From: Caulobacter vibrioides OR37
GTDB lineage: Bacteria > Pseudomonadota > Alphaproteobacteria > Caulobacterales > Caulobacteraceae
DNA length: 64,000 bases
Direction of reading: 5' to 3'
Assembly (NCBI RefSeq): GCF_000372645.1
Contig: NZ_APMP01000004.1
Coordinates: 1 to 64,000, forward strand
Below are positions 42,227-51,159 of the stretch, piece after piece (the stretch's first letter is position 1; every line of letters starts with the position of its first letter). The translations under genes were made by a program, and so were the position numbers. The notes below the pieces were generated by a model. That model had not been told where the DNA came from. It made no database searches and saw nothing but the letters and a program-made list of their open reading frames with translations.

Positions 42227-42835
42227 ATGAGTTTCGTCGCAGCGCCAAGGTTTCAGCTGGGCCTGGCCCTGGTCCTTTTGGCCGGCGCCGCGTGGATCGC
42301 CAGGATCGCCTGGCGGAAGATGCGCGACGCCCGGATCGTTCATAGCCCGATCTTCGGCAAGCTGTGGATCGTGCCGACGCAGCCCCAGCCGCTGCTTCTG
42401 AGCCTTTGCCAGAGCGATGACGGCGTCCGGTTCCAGGTTCGCGCCGCGCTCGGCAAGCCGCCCCGTCCGGACAATGTCACCCTGCTCACGCTGCGGGCCG
42501 ATGGCCTGGGGCAGCGGTTCGAGCTGGTCGATCGGCGCACGTATCTGGAGTCCAAGACCACCGTGCCCGAGCCGCACGTCTTCATCGCCCGCCTGTCGTG
42601 CCTGCCCGATCCGCGCGACCACGACATAGAGATCGAGGCCCTCGACGTCCACCACGCCCTCGACGTCGCCCTACCGCAGCCTCCACGCGCGGAACGAACG
42701 GCGCGCGGGCTCGGCGCATGGCGCCCAGACCTCGACGCCTTGAAGGCTGGCGTCGTGCTTGCCGTCAGCACACTCGCCGGCATGCTGAGCCTGGCCCTGG
42801 CGACGGCGTCTCTCCAGGCGATGCTAAGCGACTAG
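42227..42835 (+). CDS. Membrane protein with DGLGQRF motif (paralogue of 17741)
   Basis: The 202-aa protein has membrane helices at both ends (LGLALVLLAGAAWIARIAW and GVVLAVSTLAGMLSLALATA). The middle domain carries RADGLGQRFELVDRRTYLES and EPHVFIARLS, also found in the protein at 17741. The second C-terminal helix is absent from that paralogue. No family name is known to me. The candidate ECF promoter at 42138 puts it in the Ni/Co stress regulon, which makes a role in envelope metal homeostasis likely but unproven. Confidence 0.7.
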   Translation: MSFVAAPRFQLGLALVLLAGAAWIARIAWRKMRDARIVHSPIFGKLWIVPTQPQPLLLSLCQSDDGVRFQVRAALGKPPRPDNVTLLTLRADGLGQRFELVDRRTYLESKTTVPEPHVFIARLSCLPDPRDHDIEIEALDVHHALDVALPQPPRAERTARGLGAWRPDLDALKAGVVLAVSTLAGMLSLALATASLQAMLSD

Positions 42836-42874
42836 CTGGACGCCGCGACGATTTCAAAAAATGGCGCCGGCGCC

Positions 42875-42901
42875 GGGGGCGGCGCGATCGGGCTGCGTAA
42901 C
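42875..42901 (+). promoter_or_regulatory. Candidate CnrH-type ECF promoter 3 (cnrYXH)
   Basis: GGGGGCG-N12-TGCGTAAC with an A-tract at 42856-42861. The downstream bases (TCTCTTACGAGGTCCAGCC) nearly match those at 41812. It is 114 bases upstream of cnrY, giving an autoregulated sigma operon. Confidence 0.65.
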
Positions 42902-43015
42902 GTCTCTTACGAGGTCCAGCCTGTCGTGGGCTCCAACGAGGCGCTAAACCCTTGGGAATAGTCGAAGTGGTGCGTGTTCCGGCGAACCTTCGCCAGGGCC
43001 GCATGGAGGTTTCCG

Positions 43016-43315
43016 ATGAGTGATTTCGACACCTGGCTGGACGGCGCGGCCAAGGCGCGCGTCGACTTGTCGGCGGACGCGGCCGACGCCCTGGCCCTGC
43101 GTCTGGCCGGCGAGCCCGCGCCCAGCACGATCGAGTCCCGCCGCGAGTGGCGCCAGCTGACGGCCTGCCTGATGATCGCCACCGTGTTCGGCGCGGCGAC
43201 GACGGGCGGCATCGGCATGCTCAAGCGGCCGTCGAACGAGGTCGTCGCCCGCTGGCCGGCCGCCGCCTTCACCGTCTCGCCGTCCAACCTGCTGGTCCCG
43301 CGAGCCGCCGGATGA
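43016..43315 (+). CDS. cnrY: Anti-sigma factor, CnrY/NccY-like
   Basis: The 99-aa protein starts at ATG 43016, with GGAGG six bases upstream. Residues 1-45 are a hydrophilic cytosolic part (FDTWLDGAAKARVDLSADAA), followed by one membrane helix at about 48-66 (TACLMIATVFGAATTGGIG) and a short periplasmic tail. Size and topology fit CnrY, the membrane anti-sigma factor that holds the sigma factor CnrH; sequence similarity in this family is low. It overlaps cnrX by ATGA. The call rests strongly on gene order Y-X-H. Confidence 0.7.
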   Translation: MSDFDTWLDGAAKARVDLSADAADALALRLAGEPAPSTIESRREWRQLTACLMIATVFGAATTGGIGMLKRPSNEVVARWPAAAFTVSPSNLLVPRAAG

Positions 43316-43758
43316 GCCGCGCGAACTGGACCCGGATGACGGTCGGCGCGGCCATCGCCGGGGCGGTCGGCGCGGTCGTGGTCTCGGGCGCGCACTGGCT
43401 GCTGCAGTCGGCGCACCCCAAGCCGATGGACCTGCACCAGGAACTGCACGAGCTGGTCCCGCTGAGCCCGCAGGAGCAAGCCCGCCTCCAGCAGCGCGAG
43501 GACGCCTATCAGGCGCGCCGCCGGGCGATCGAGCAGAGGGTCAAGGCCGCCAATGGCCGCCTGGCGCGCGCCATTGCCTTGCAGCCCGGCTGGACCCCCG
43601 AGGTCGAGGCCGCCAGCAAGGAGGTGGAGTCCGCCGCCGCCGAACTGGAGCGCGCCACCCTGCAGCACGTGGTGGAGATGCGCGAGGGCTTGGACGCCCA
43701 GCACCGACCGGCCTACGACGCGGCCCTGGTCAAGGCTCTGTCCGACGGAGCCAAGTGA
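43312..43758 (+). CDS. cnrX: Periplasmic metal sensor CnrX/NccX
   Basis: The 148-aa protein has an N-terminal anchor (MTVGAAIAGAVGAVVVSGAHW) and a four-helix periplasmic domain. It keeps the metal ligands known for Cupriavidus CnrX in spacing and even numbering: H42 and H46 in LHQELHE, E63 in QQREDAY, H119 and M123 in LQHVVEM. CnrX senses Ni(II) or Co(II) and makes CnrY release CnrH. It overlaps cnrY and cnrH by ATGA and GTGA. This is the clearest evidence that the locus answers to Ni/Co. Confidence 0.85.
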   Translation: MSRANWTRMTVGAAIAGAVGAVVVSGAHWLLQSAHPKPMDLHQELHELVPLSPQEQARLQQREDAYQARRRAIEQRVKAANGRLARAIALQPGWTPEVEAASKEVESAAAELERATLQHVVEMREGLDAQHRPAYDAALVKALSDGAK

Positions 43759-44315
43759 CCGCCGCGCCGGACGACGCCGAACTCGTCGCCCGCGCCATGG
43801 CGGGCGACCGGTCCGCGTTCGTCGACCTCTTCCGCCATCATGGTCCTTCGGTCGCCAAGCTGACCCGCGCCTACGGAGCCCCCGCCTCCGAGGTCGAGGA
43901 TGTCGTGCAGGAAGTCTTCCTCTCGGCCTGGCGACGCCTGGCCGACTATGACCGCCAGCGCCCGTTCCGCGCCTGGCTGTTCGCCATCGCCCTGAACCGC
44001 GTGCGCGACATGGCCCGCCGCCGTCGCGTGCGGGCGTTCTTCTTCGGCGCCTCCGAACTGGACGATGGCGCGACCCGCATCGAGGCCGAGGCGCCTGATC
44101 CCGAGACCCAGGCCCATCACCGCCTGGCCCTCGAAGAGGTGTCCCGGCGCATCGCAAACCTGCCGGAAGACCAACGCACGGCGCTGGTCTTGACGGCCGT
44201 CTCCGGCCTCAGCCAGCAGGACGCTGCCGCCGCCCTGAAGATCACGGTGAAGGCCCTGGAAGGCCGCATCGCCCGCGCGCGCCAGCGCCTGCGCGCCGCC
44301 GAAACATCCGCCTGA
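43755..44315 (+). CDS. cnrH: ECF sigma factor, CnrH/NccH-like
   Basis: The 186-aa protein starts at GTG 43755 inside the cnrX stop. Region 2 spans about 10-85 (AGDRSAFVDLFRHHGPSVAK, VEDVVQEVFLSAWR, FRAWLFAIALNRVRDMARRR) and region 4 about 125-180 (LPEDQRTALVLTAVSGLSQQ, KALEGRIARARQRL). Released from CnrY, it would direct transcription from the TGCGTAA-type promoters at 41785, 42138, 42875, 44334 and 57257. The motif-to-sigma link is inference from co-location. Confidence 0.88.
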   Translation: MTAAPDDAELVARAMAGDRSAFVDLFRHHGPSVAKLTRAYGAPASEVEDVVQEVFLSAWRRLADYDRQRPFRAWLFAIALNRVRDMARRRRVRAFFFGASELDDGATRIEAEAPDPETQAHHRLALEEVSRRIANLPEDQRTALVLTAVSGLSQQDAAAALKITVKALEGRIARARQRLRAAETSA

Positions 44316-44333
44316 AAAATCCACTCCCCCAGC

Positions 44334-44360
44334 GGGGGCGCCGCCGAGGGCCTGCGTAAT
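44334..44360 (+). promoter_or_regulatory. Candidate CnrH-type ECF promoter 4 (cnrCBA)
   Basis: GGGGGCG-N12-TGCGTAAT, with an A-tract right after the cnrH stop codon. It lies 58 bases upstream of the proposed cnrC start and would allow the pump genes to be induced separately from cnrYXH. Confidence 0.65.
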
Positions 44361-44417
44361 CGCAGGTAGGCGGCCCGCGCGGTTGTTACGCGCCGGCCCA
44401 AGCTCAGGGGACGTATC

Positions 44418-45674
44418 CTGTCTAGACTCTCACACCTCGCCCTCGCGTGCGCCGCGTGGGGCGCCATCGCGGCGGGTCCCGCGTGGGCGCAGCCCGCGCC
44501 GGCCTTCGCCGACCTGCTGCGCCAAGCCACGCAGACCGCGCCGCGCCTGAAGGAAGCCCAAGCCGGCGTCCGCGAAGCCCAGGGCCTGGCCCTGCAAGCC
44601 CAGGCGCGTCCCAACCCGGTCGTCGGTCTCGAAGCCGAGAACTTCGGCGGCAAGGCGCCCTACAACGGGACCAACCAGGCCGAGACCACGCTGTCGGTGG
44701 CCCAGGCTCTGGAGCTGGGCGGCAAGCGCTCGGCGCGGGTCTCGGCCGCTAACGCCGAGGTGACCGCCGCTGAAGCCCGTAACCGCCAGGCTTCGGCCGA
44801 CTTCGCCTATGAGCTGGCGGTCGCCTATGCCGCCGCCGAGGCCGCCCAGGCTCGCGCCGATCTGGCCGCCCAGGCGCTGAAGCGCTCGCAAGACGACCTG
44901 GGCGTCTCGCGCGCCCTGGTCGACGCCGGCCGCGAAGCCAATCTGCGGCTGGTCACGGCGCAGGCCGCCGAGGCCTCGGCCCGCGCCGACGCCGAAGCCG
45001 CCCGCGCCGATGCGGTTGAGGCCCTGGCGCGACTGTCGGCCCTGGCCGGCGTCGCCGAGCCCTATACCAGCCTGGCCGGCGGGCTTCTCTCCGCCCCGGC
45101 CTCGCCGTCGACCGCCGATGGCGTGCCGCCCGCCGACATGCCCGCCCTGCAGGTGGCGCGCGCCGAGCGGGAAGCCGCCGGCAAGCAGGTCACGGTCGAA
45201 CGCCGCCGGGCTATCCCGGACCTGACCGCCTCGGTCGGCGTGCGCCGCCTGAACGGGCAAGGCCTGACCGGCAATGACTCCACGGCCCTGGTCGCTGGCG
45301 TCTCCGTTCCCTTCCCGCTGTTCGACCAGAACCGGGGCAATGTCGCCGCTGCCTCGGCCCGCGCCAACGCCGCCGACGCCCGGTTCGAGGAGGCCCGCCT
45401 GCGCGCCGAGGCCGACTGGCGCTCGGCCCGCGTCCAGGCCGACGCCGCCGTCAGCCGGGTCTCGGCCTCCCAGCAATCGGAAGCCGCCGCCGACGAGGCC
45501 TATCGCCTGGCCCGTGTCGGCTACGAGTCCGGCAAGACGCCCCTGGTCGAAGTCCTCAACGCCCAGCGCGCCCTGACCGACGCGCGCCGGACCACCCTCG
45601 ATGCGCGTGTGGCGCGGGTTCGCGCCCAGGCCACCCTGGCCCGCCTGGCTGGCCGCGCCCCCTTCGGAGAATAA
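44418..45674 (+). CDS. cnrC: RND efflux outer-membrane channel (cnr-type system)
   Basis: The frame gives 418 aa: a signal peptide (LALACAAWGAIAAGPAWAQ), then LLRQATQTAPRLKEAQAGVR, VAQALELGGKRSARVSAANA, ASVGVRRLNGQGLTGND and VGYESGKTPLVEVLNAQRAL, a full CzcC-type channel. The start is unusual. Between the in-frame stop at 44367 and the mature domain there is no ATG, and the first in-frame GTG (44697) falls deep inside the protein. CTG 44418, six bases after AGGGGA, fits best. The gene follows the promoter motif at 44334 and precedes cnrB by 3 bp. Confidence 0.88.
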   Translation: MSRLSHLALACAAWGAIAAGPAWAQPAPAFADLLRQATQTAPRLKEAQAGVREAQGLALQAQARPNPVVGLEAENFGGKAPYNGTNQAETTLSVAQALELGGKRSARVSAANAEVTAAEARNRQASADFAYELAVAYAAAEAAQARADLAAQALKRSQDDLGVSRALVDAGREANLRLVTAQAAEASARADAEAARADAVEALARLSALAGVAEPYTSLAGGLLSAPASPSTADGVPPADMPALQVARAEREAAGKQVTVERRRAIPDLTASVGVRRLNGQGLTGNDSTALVAGVSVPFPLFDQNRGNVAAASARANAADARFEEARLRAEADWRSARVQADAAVSRVSASQQSEAAADEAYRLARVGYESGKTPLVEVLNAQRALTDARRTTLDARVARVRAQATLARLAGRAPFGE

Positions 45675-45677
45675 GAC

Positions 45678-46829
45678 ATGGCTACCCGCAACGCGGCCGG
45701 ACCGCGCACCCTGATGCTGGGCGTCGCCGCCATCGCCCTCCTGGGCGCCGGCTACGGCCTGGCCAAGCTGACCACCAAGCCCGCCCCGCCGCCCGAAGCC
45801 GCCGCCGCCCCCGAGGCCGCGCCAACCGAGGTCAAGGTCGAGGCCTCGTACCTGAAGGTCTCCAACATCGCCCTGCAGACCGTCACCGCCGGCGACTTCG
45901 GCGGCCAAGTCCAGGGCTCGGGCAGCGTCGTGGCCACGCCCGGCGGCGAGGCGGTGCTGACCGCCCACGCCGGCGGCACGGTCGTGCGCATCTTCAAGCG
46001 CCTGGGCGAACCGGTTCGCGCCGGCGAGACCATCGCCCTGGTCGAGAGCCGCGATGCGGCCCTGGTCGCTGGCCAGCGCGGCGCAGCCGACGCCCGCGCT
46101 GTCCTGGCGACCTCCAACCTCGCCCGCGAGAAGAAGCTGTTCGAGCAAGGCGTGACCTCCCGCCAGGACTACGAGACCGCCAAGGCGCAGGCCGACGCGG
46201 CTCGGGCCGAAGCCGCCGGGGCCCGCGCCGCCGCCGGGGCCTCGCGCGTCTCGGCCGACGGTCGCAGCGTCGCCGTGGTCAGCCCGATCAGCGGCCGGAT
46301 CACCGCCGCCCCCGCCACCCTGGGGGCCTTCGTCCAGTCGGAGAGTGAGCTGTTCCGCGTCGCCGACGCCCGCGACGTCCAGGTCGAGGTGGCGGTCAGC
46401 CCGCAGGACGCGGCCCGCATCGTCCCCGGCGCGACGGCCTCGGTGCGCAACGCCGCCGGCCAGACGATCGCCGCCACGGTGCGCTCGGTGACCCCGACCC
46501 TGAACCCCGAGACCCGCACCGCCACGGTGGTGCTGTCGGTGTCGGGCGGCGGCCTCGTCCCCGGCGAGGCCATCCAGGCCACGATCACCGCACGCGGCAC
46601 CGGTCAGCCGGGCTTCATCCTGCCCGAAGAGGCCGTGCAGTCGATGGAAGGCCGCGACGTGGTCTTCGTGCGCACCGCCACGGGCTTCTCGGTCCGTCCG
46701 GTCGTGGTCGCCACCCGCAGCGGCGGTCAGGCGCTGATCGTCTCGGGCCTGAAGGCCGGCGAGACCGTCGCGGCCCGTAATGCCTTCCTGCTGAAGGCCG
46801 AGATCGTCAAAGGCGCTGACGCAGAATGA
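45678..46829 (+). CDS. cnrB: RND efflux periplasmic adaptor (cnr-type system)
   Basis: The 383-aa membrane-fusion protein has an N-terminal anchor (TLMLGVAAIALLGAGYGLAK), lipoyl segments (FKRLGEPVRAGETIALVESR), a coiled coil (VLATSNLAREKKLFEQGVTS) and the barrel VVSPISGRITAAPATLGAFV. Its last 4 bp overlap the cnrA start. It is closest in layout to the system 2 adaptor in this window. Confidence 0.92.
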   Translation: MATRNAAGPRTLMLGVAAIALLGAGYGLAKLTTKPAPPPEAAAAPEAAPTEVKVEASYLKVSNIALQTVTAGDFGGQVQGSGSVVATPGGEAVLTAHAGGTVVRIFKRLGEPVRAGETIALVESRDAALVAGQRGAADARAVLATSNLAREKKLFEQGVTSRQDYETAKAQADAARAEAAGARAAAGASRVSADGRSVAVVSPISGRITAAPATLGAFVQSESELFRVADARDVQVEVAVSPQDAARIVPGATASVRNAAGQTIAATVRSVTPTLNPETRTATVVLSVSGGGLVPGEAIQATITARGTGQPGFILPEEAVQSMEGRDVVFVRTATGFSVRPVVVATRSGGQALIVSGLKAGETVAARNAFLLKAEIVKGADAE

Positions 46830-49800
46830 TCGACCGCATCCTAGCCTTCTCGGTCAGAGCACGATGGATGGTCCTCGTGCTGGTGGCCATCGTCTCGGCG
46901 TTCGGGACCTGGCAGCTCTTCAAGTTGCCGATCGACGTCACGCCCGACATCACCAACAAGCAGGTGCAGATCAACACCGTCGTCTCGACCCTGGGACCGG
47001 TCGAGGTCGAAAAGCGCGTCACCTTCCCGATCGAGACCGCCCTGGCGGGTCTGGCCGGCGTGGAGAGCACCCGGTCGTTCTCGCGCAATGGCTTCTCGCA
47101 GGTGACGGCCGTCTTCAAGGAAGACGCCAACCTCTACTTCATGCGCCAGCAGGTGACCGAACGTCTGGCCCAGGCGCGACCCAGCCTGCCCGCCGGCGCC
47201 GAGCCGCAGATGGGTCCGGTGTCCACGGGCCTGGGCGAGATCGTCCACTACGCCGTCGACTTCAAGAACCCGAATGGCAAGGGTGCGAAAGTCCAGGACG
47301 GCAAGCCCGGCTGGCAGAGCGACGGGTCATTCATCACCGATGACGGCGAGCGCCTGGCCGACGAGACCGCGCGCCTGGCCTATCTGCGCACCGTGCAGGA
47401 CTGGATCGTCCGTCCGCAGCTGCGCGCGGTGCCGGGCGTGGCCGACGTCGACTCCCTGGGCGGCTACGTGAAGCAGTACGTCGTCGAGCCCGATCCGGCC
47501 AAGCTGACCGCCTACGGCATTTCCTACAGCGAGCTGGGCGACGCCCTGGAGAAGGCCAACCTGTCGGTCGGCGCCAACTTCATCCAGCGTTCGGGCGAGA
47601 GCTACATGGTGCGCGGCGACGCCCGCATCCAATCAGCCGACGAGATCGCCCGCGCGGTGGTCGCCACGCGCGGCGGCGTGCCGGTGCTGCTGCGCGACGT
47701 CGCCACGGTCAATATCGGCGGCGAGCTGCGTCGCGGCGCGGCCAGCCGCGACGGCCACGAGATGGTGGTCGGCAGCGTGCTGATGCTGGTCGGCGAGAAC
47801 AGCCGCACGGTCGCCCACGCGGCGGCCGAGAAGCTGAAGGCCATCAACCCGAACCTGCCAGCGGGCGTCACCTCGGAAGTGATGCTGAACCGCTCGCAGC
47901 TGGTCGAGGCGACCATCGCCACCGTGGCCCGCAACCTCACCGAGGGCGCGCTGCTGGTCGTGGCCATCCTGTTCTTCATGCTGGGCAACTGGCGGGCGGC
48001 CCTGATCGCCACGCTGGTGATCCCGCTGTCGCTGCTCTTCAGCGCCATCGGCATGAACGGGATGAAGATTTCCGGCAACCTGATGAGCCTGGGCGCGCTG
48101 GACTTCGGCCTGATCATCGACGGCGCGGTCATCATCGTCGAGAACACCCTGCGCCGCATGGCCGAGCGCCAGCACCACGAGGGTCGCATCCTGAACCTGC
48201 AGGAGCGGCTGGAGGTGGCGCTGAGTTCGACCCGCGAGATGGTCCGCCCGACCGTCTACGGCCAGATCGTCATCTTCCTGGTCTTCCTGCCCTGCCTCAC
48301 CTTCCAGGGCGTCGAGGGCAAGATGTTCTCGCCGATGGTCATCACCCTGATGCTGGCCCTGGCCTCGGCGTTCGTGCTGTCGCTGACCTTCGTGCCGGCC
48401 ATGACCGCCCTCCTGATCCGGGGCCACATCTCGGAGAAGGAAGTCCCCGCCGTCGCCAAGACCAAGGACGCCTATGCGCCGTGGCTGCACCGCGCGGTGG
48501 CCCAGCCCTGGCCGTTCATCGGGGCTGCGGTCGGCGTCTTCGCCCTGGCCATGGTGGCGTTCGCCTTCGTGGGCCGCGAGTTCATGCCGACCCTGGACGA
48601 GCAGAACCTGAACCTGTCCTCGGTCCGCATCCCCTCGACCTCGATCGACAAGTCCGTCGAGCTCGATTTGCCGATCGAGCGGGCGATCATGGCCCTGCCC
48701 GAGGTAGTGACGGTCTATTCCAAGGCCGGCACCGCCAGTCTGGCGGCCGACCCGATGCCGCCCAACGCCTCGGACAACTACGTCATCCTCAAGCCCAAGA
48801 AGGACTGGCCCGCCGGCGTGAAGACCAAGGAGCAGGTGATCGAGCGCATCCGCAAGGCCACCGCCCCGATCGTCGGCAACTTCTATGACGCCACCCAGCC
48901 CATCGAGATGCGCTTCAACGAACTGATCGGCGGGGTCCGCTCCGACGTGGCCGTGAAGCTCTATGGCGAGGACCTGGGCAAGATGACCGCAACGGCCGAC
49001 CAGATCGTCAAGGTCCTGCGCACCGTGCCGGGCGCCTCCGACGCCCGCGTGGCCCAGACCGAGGGCTTCCCGACCTTCGACATCAAGTTCGACCGGGACG
49101 CCATCGGCCGCTATGGCCTCACCGTGCAGGACGTCGCCGACACCGTCTCGGCCGCCCTGGGCGGACGCGAAGCCGGCCAGGTCTTCGAAGGCGACAAGCG
49201 CTTCGACATCGTCGTGCGCCTGCCCAACGCCAAGCGCAACGACCTGGACGCCCTGGGCGCCATCCCGGTGATGCTGCCGCAGACCGGAACCGGCCCCCGC
49301 GCCTCGGTGCCGCTGCGCCAGCTGGCCAGCTTCCAGTTCACCGAGGGCCTCAATGAGGTCAGCCGCGACAACGGCAAGCGCCGCATCTATGTCGAGACCA
49401 ACGTCGTCGGCCGCGACCTCGGCTCATTCGTCGACGAGGCCCAGAAGAAGATCGACCAGCAGGTTCGCCTGCCGGCCGGCTCGTACATCGAGTGGGGCGG
49501 CCAGTTCCAGAACCTGCAGGCAGCCAGCAAGCGCCTCAGCCTGATCGTGCCGATCTGCTTCCTGATGATCTTCGGCGTGCTCTACATGGCCCTGCGTAGC
49601 GCCGCCTTGGCCGGCACGGTGTTCACCGCCGTGCCGCTGGCCCTGGCGGGCGGGATCTTCGCGATCTTCCTGCGCGGCATCCCGTTCTCGGTCTCGGCCG
49701 CCGTCGGCTTTATCGCCGTCTCGGGCGTGGCGGTGCTGAACGGCCTCGTCCTGATCGCCGCCATCCGCCGCAATATCGAGGACGGTATGGCGGTCGACGA

Positions 49801-50038
49801 GGCGGTGACCCACGGGGCTCTGGAACGCTTCCGGCCGGTGCTGATGACCGCCCTGGTCGCCTCCCTTGGCTTCGTACCCATGGCCATCGGCACGGGCACG
49901 GGCGCGGAGGTGCAGCGTCCGTTGGCCACGGTCGTCATCGGCGGCCTGATCACCTCGACCGCCCTGACCCTGTTCGTGCTGCCCGCCATCTGCGGCCTCG
50001 TCCTTCGCCGGACGCGCCGCGCGGCCGAGGTCGCCTGA
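46826..50038 (+). CDS. cnrA: HME-RND efflux pump, inner-membrane subunit (cnr-type system)
   Basis: The 1070-aa pump has 12 membrane helices, the signature LDFGLIIDGAVIIVENTLRR in helix 4 (Ile for Val compared with the two czc pumps), and ELIGGVRSDVAVKLYGED in the pore region. Coupling to cnrYXH suggests Ni and Co as substrates, as for CnrA/NccA of Cupriavidus. A hairpin terminator follows 7 bp after the stop. Confidence 0.92.
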   Translation: MIDRILAFSVRARWMVLVLVAIVSAFGTWQLFKLPIDVTPDITNKQVQINTVVSTLGPVEVEKRVTFPIETALAGLAGVESTRSFSRNGFSQVTAVFKEDANLYFMRQQVTERLAQARPSLPAGAEPQMGPVSTGLGEIVHYAVDFKNPNGKGAKVQDGKPGWQSDGSFITDDGERLADETARLAYLRTVQDWIVRPQLRAVPGVADVDSLGGYVKQYVVEPDPAKLTAYGISYSELGDALEKANLSVGANFIQRSGESYMVRGDARIQSADEIARAVVATRGGVPVLLRDVATVNIGGELRRGAASRDGHEMVVGSVLMLVGENSRTVAHAAAEKLKAINPNLPAGVTSEVMLNRSQLVEATIATVARNLTEGALLVVAILFFMLGNWRAALIATLVIPLSLLFSAIGMNGMKISGNLMSLGALDFGLIIDGAVIIVENTLRRMAERQHHEGRILNLQERLEVALSSTREMVRPTVYGQIVIFLVFLPCLTFQGVEGKMFSPMVITLMLALASAFVLSLTFVPAMTALLIRGHISEKEVPAVAKTKDAYAPWLHRAVAQPWPFIGAAVGVFALAMVAFAFVGREFMPTLDEQNLNLSSVRIPSTSIDKSVELDLPIERAIMALPEVVTVYSKAGTASLAADPMPPNASDNYVILKPKKDWPAGVKTKEQVIERIRKATAPIVGNFYDATQPIEMRFNELIGGVRSDVAVKLYGEDLGKMTATADQIVKVLRTVPGASDARVAQTEGFPTFDIKFDRDAIGRYGLTVQDVADTVSAALGGREAGQVFEGDKRFDIVVRLPNAKRNDLDALGAIPVMLPQTGTGPRASVPLRQLASFQFTEGLNEVSRDNGKRRIYVETNVVGRDLGSFVDEAQKKIDQQVRLPAGSYIEWGGQFQNLQAASKRLSLIVPICFLMIFGVLYMALRSAALAGTVFTAVPLALAGGIFAIFLRGIPFSVSAAVGFIAVSGVAVLNGLVLIAAIRRNIEDGMAVDEAVTHGALERFRPVLMTALVASLGFVPMAIGTGTGAEVQRPLATVVIGGLITSTALTLFVLPAICGLVLRRTRRAAEVA

Positions 50039-50044
50039 CGGTTC

Positions 50045-50078
50045 GCCGGAGATGCTCAGCCCCCAAGACATCTCCGGC
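50045..50078 (+). terminator. Hairpin after cnrA
   Basis: GCCGGAGATG and CATCTCCGGC form a perfect 10-bp stem with a 14-base loop, 7 bases after the cnrA stop. No T run follows. Confidence 0.6.
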
Positions 50079-50160
50079 GCTCGCGGCCGGCGGTTCCCCC
50101 CCCCCGCCGTCGGCCGCACCTCACCAGCGCCAAGGCTTCGGAAAGTCCGGGGCCCGGCCT

Positions 50161-51159
50161 CTAGTCGATGGGCTTGAAGACGAGGATCGCCGCTTCCGCC
50201 GAGCCCGCCGCCCTGGCCGCCACGAACAGCCGATCCTGCTCGGGCACGAAGAGCCCCGTACGCGCGCCGCTCCGCGTCTTCGCCCGTCCCAGGGATGCAT
50301 AAGGCGGCGTCGATGACCGCACCTCCACATCGCCCGAACCGCAGACGACGTAGAACCTTTGGCGTCGGCCATCGACGAAGACATCGTCAGCGTCGCCGCA
50401 GGTGGAGACGTCGCCGCGCACAGCGCCGTCCGCCATCACCGCCAGGCGCGCGGGCAGTCTGTAGACCGTGACCAGCGCACCGTTCCCGTCCAGCGCCATC
50501 GGGAAGTTCCAGCGATGGTCCGCCTTCCAGGTCGCCGTCACCCTGCCCTGGTCGATATCCCCTGCCACGATCGCGCCAGCGTCGGGCACATTGACGAAAG
50601 CCTTGGGGCCGTCCAGCCGGAAGCCTTCGGGATGGCCGGGAAGCTTCAGCTCGCTCACCACCTTCCGCGAAGCCGGGTCGATCGTCGCCAGGGCGCCGTC
50701 GCCGTAGCCCACCACCAGACGCCCCGATCGCGTATCGATGCGCAGATTGTCGGCATCGTCGCCAACGCGGACCATGCCCGCCGGCGCGAGGTCGGCGGCC
50801 TTGTAGAAGCGCACCGTCCCGTCCCCGCCGTTGGCCACAGCCAGTTCGTCACGGTCGGCCAGATAGGCCAGGCCCTGCGGTTCCGCGAGACCGGTGATCC
50901 GCCCCAGCGACTTGCCCGAGCGCAGGTCGATCGCCTCGACCGAGCCGTTGCCCAGTTCGGCGACGAATAAGCGCTGGCCGGCGACATCCACCGCCAGATG
51001 GTCGATGCGTCCCTTGACCCCGGCGAGCGGGATCGTTCGGTCCAGGGCCAGCGGCGCCTGGGCGCCCGCGCTGGCGCAGGCCGCGACACCGCATAGGGCC
51101 GATAAGGCGACCGCCGCCCATCTCCAAGGATCGGGTCTCACGGTCGCCTTCCCCGTCAC
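50161..51159 (-). CDS. YncE/NHL-type beta-propeller lipoprotein or periplasmic protein
   Basis: The 332-aa protein has an N-terminal signal ending LCGVAACASAGAQA and successive beta-propeller blades: GRIDHLAVDVAGQRLFVAEL, GLAYLADRDELAVANGGDG, DRLFVAARAAGS. Such propellers bind ligands or partners in the periplasm; function is not known. It overlaps the SOD gene by 4 bp, so they share a transcript with the phosphatase-like gene. Confidence 0.75.
   Translation of the reverse strand: MTGKATVRPDPWRWAAVALSALCGVAACASAGAQAPLALDRTIPLAGVKGRIDHLAVDVAGQRLFVAELGNGSVEAIDLRSGKSLGRITGLAEPQGLAYLADRDELAVANGGDGTVRFYKAADLAPAGMVRVGDDADNLRIDTRSGRLVVGYGDGALATIDPASRKVVSELKLPGHPEGFRLDGPKAFVNVPDAGAIVAGDIDQGRVTATWKADHRWNFPMALDGNGALVTVYRLPARLAVMADGAVRGDVSTCGDADDVFVDGRRQRFYVVCGSGDVEVRSSTPPYASLGRAKTRSGARTGLFVPEQDRLFVAARAAGSAEAAILVFKPID

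Noticed and set aside
44326..44338. CCCCC-AGC-GGGGG hairpin as cnrH terminator
   Set aside because: It overlaps the -35-like part of the cnrC promoter motif and has no T tract; pairing is probably incidental, though attenuation cannot be excluded.
50091..50107. Poly-C tract after cnrA as a contingency locus
   Set aside because: It lies between converging genes beyond the stop codons, so length changes would not alter a protein or an obvious promoter.
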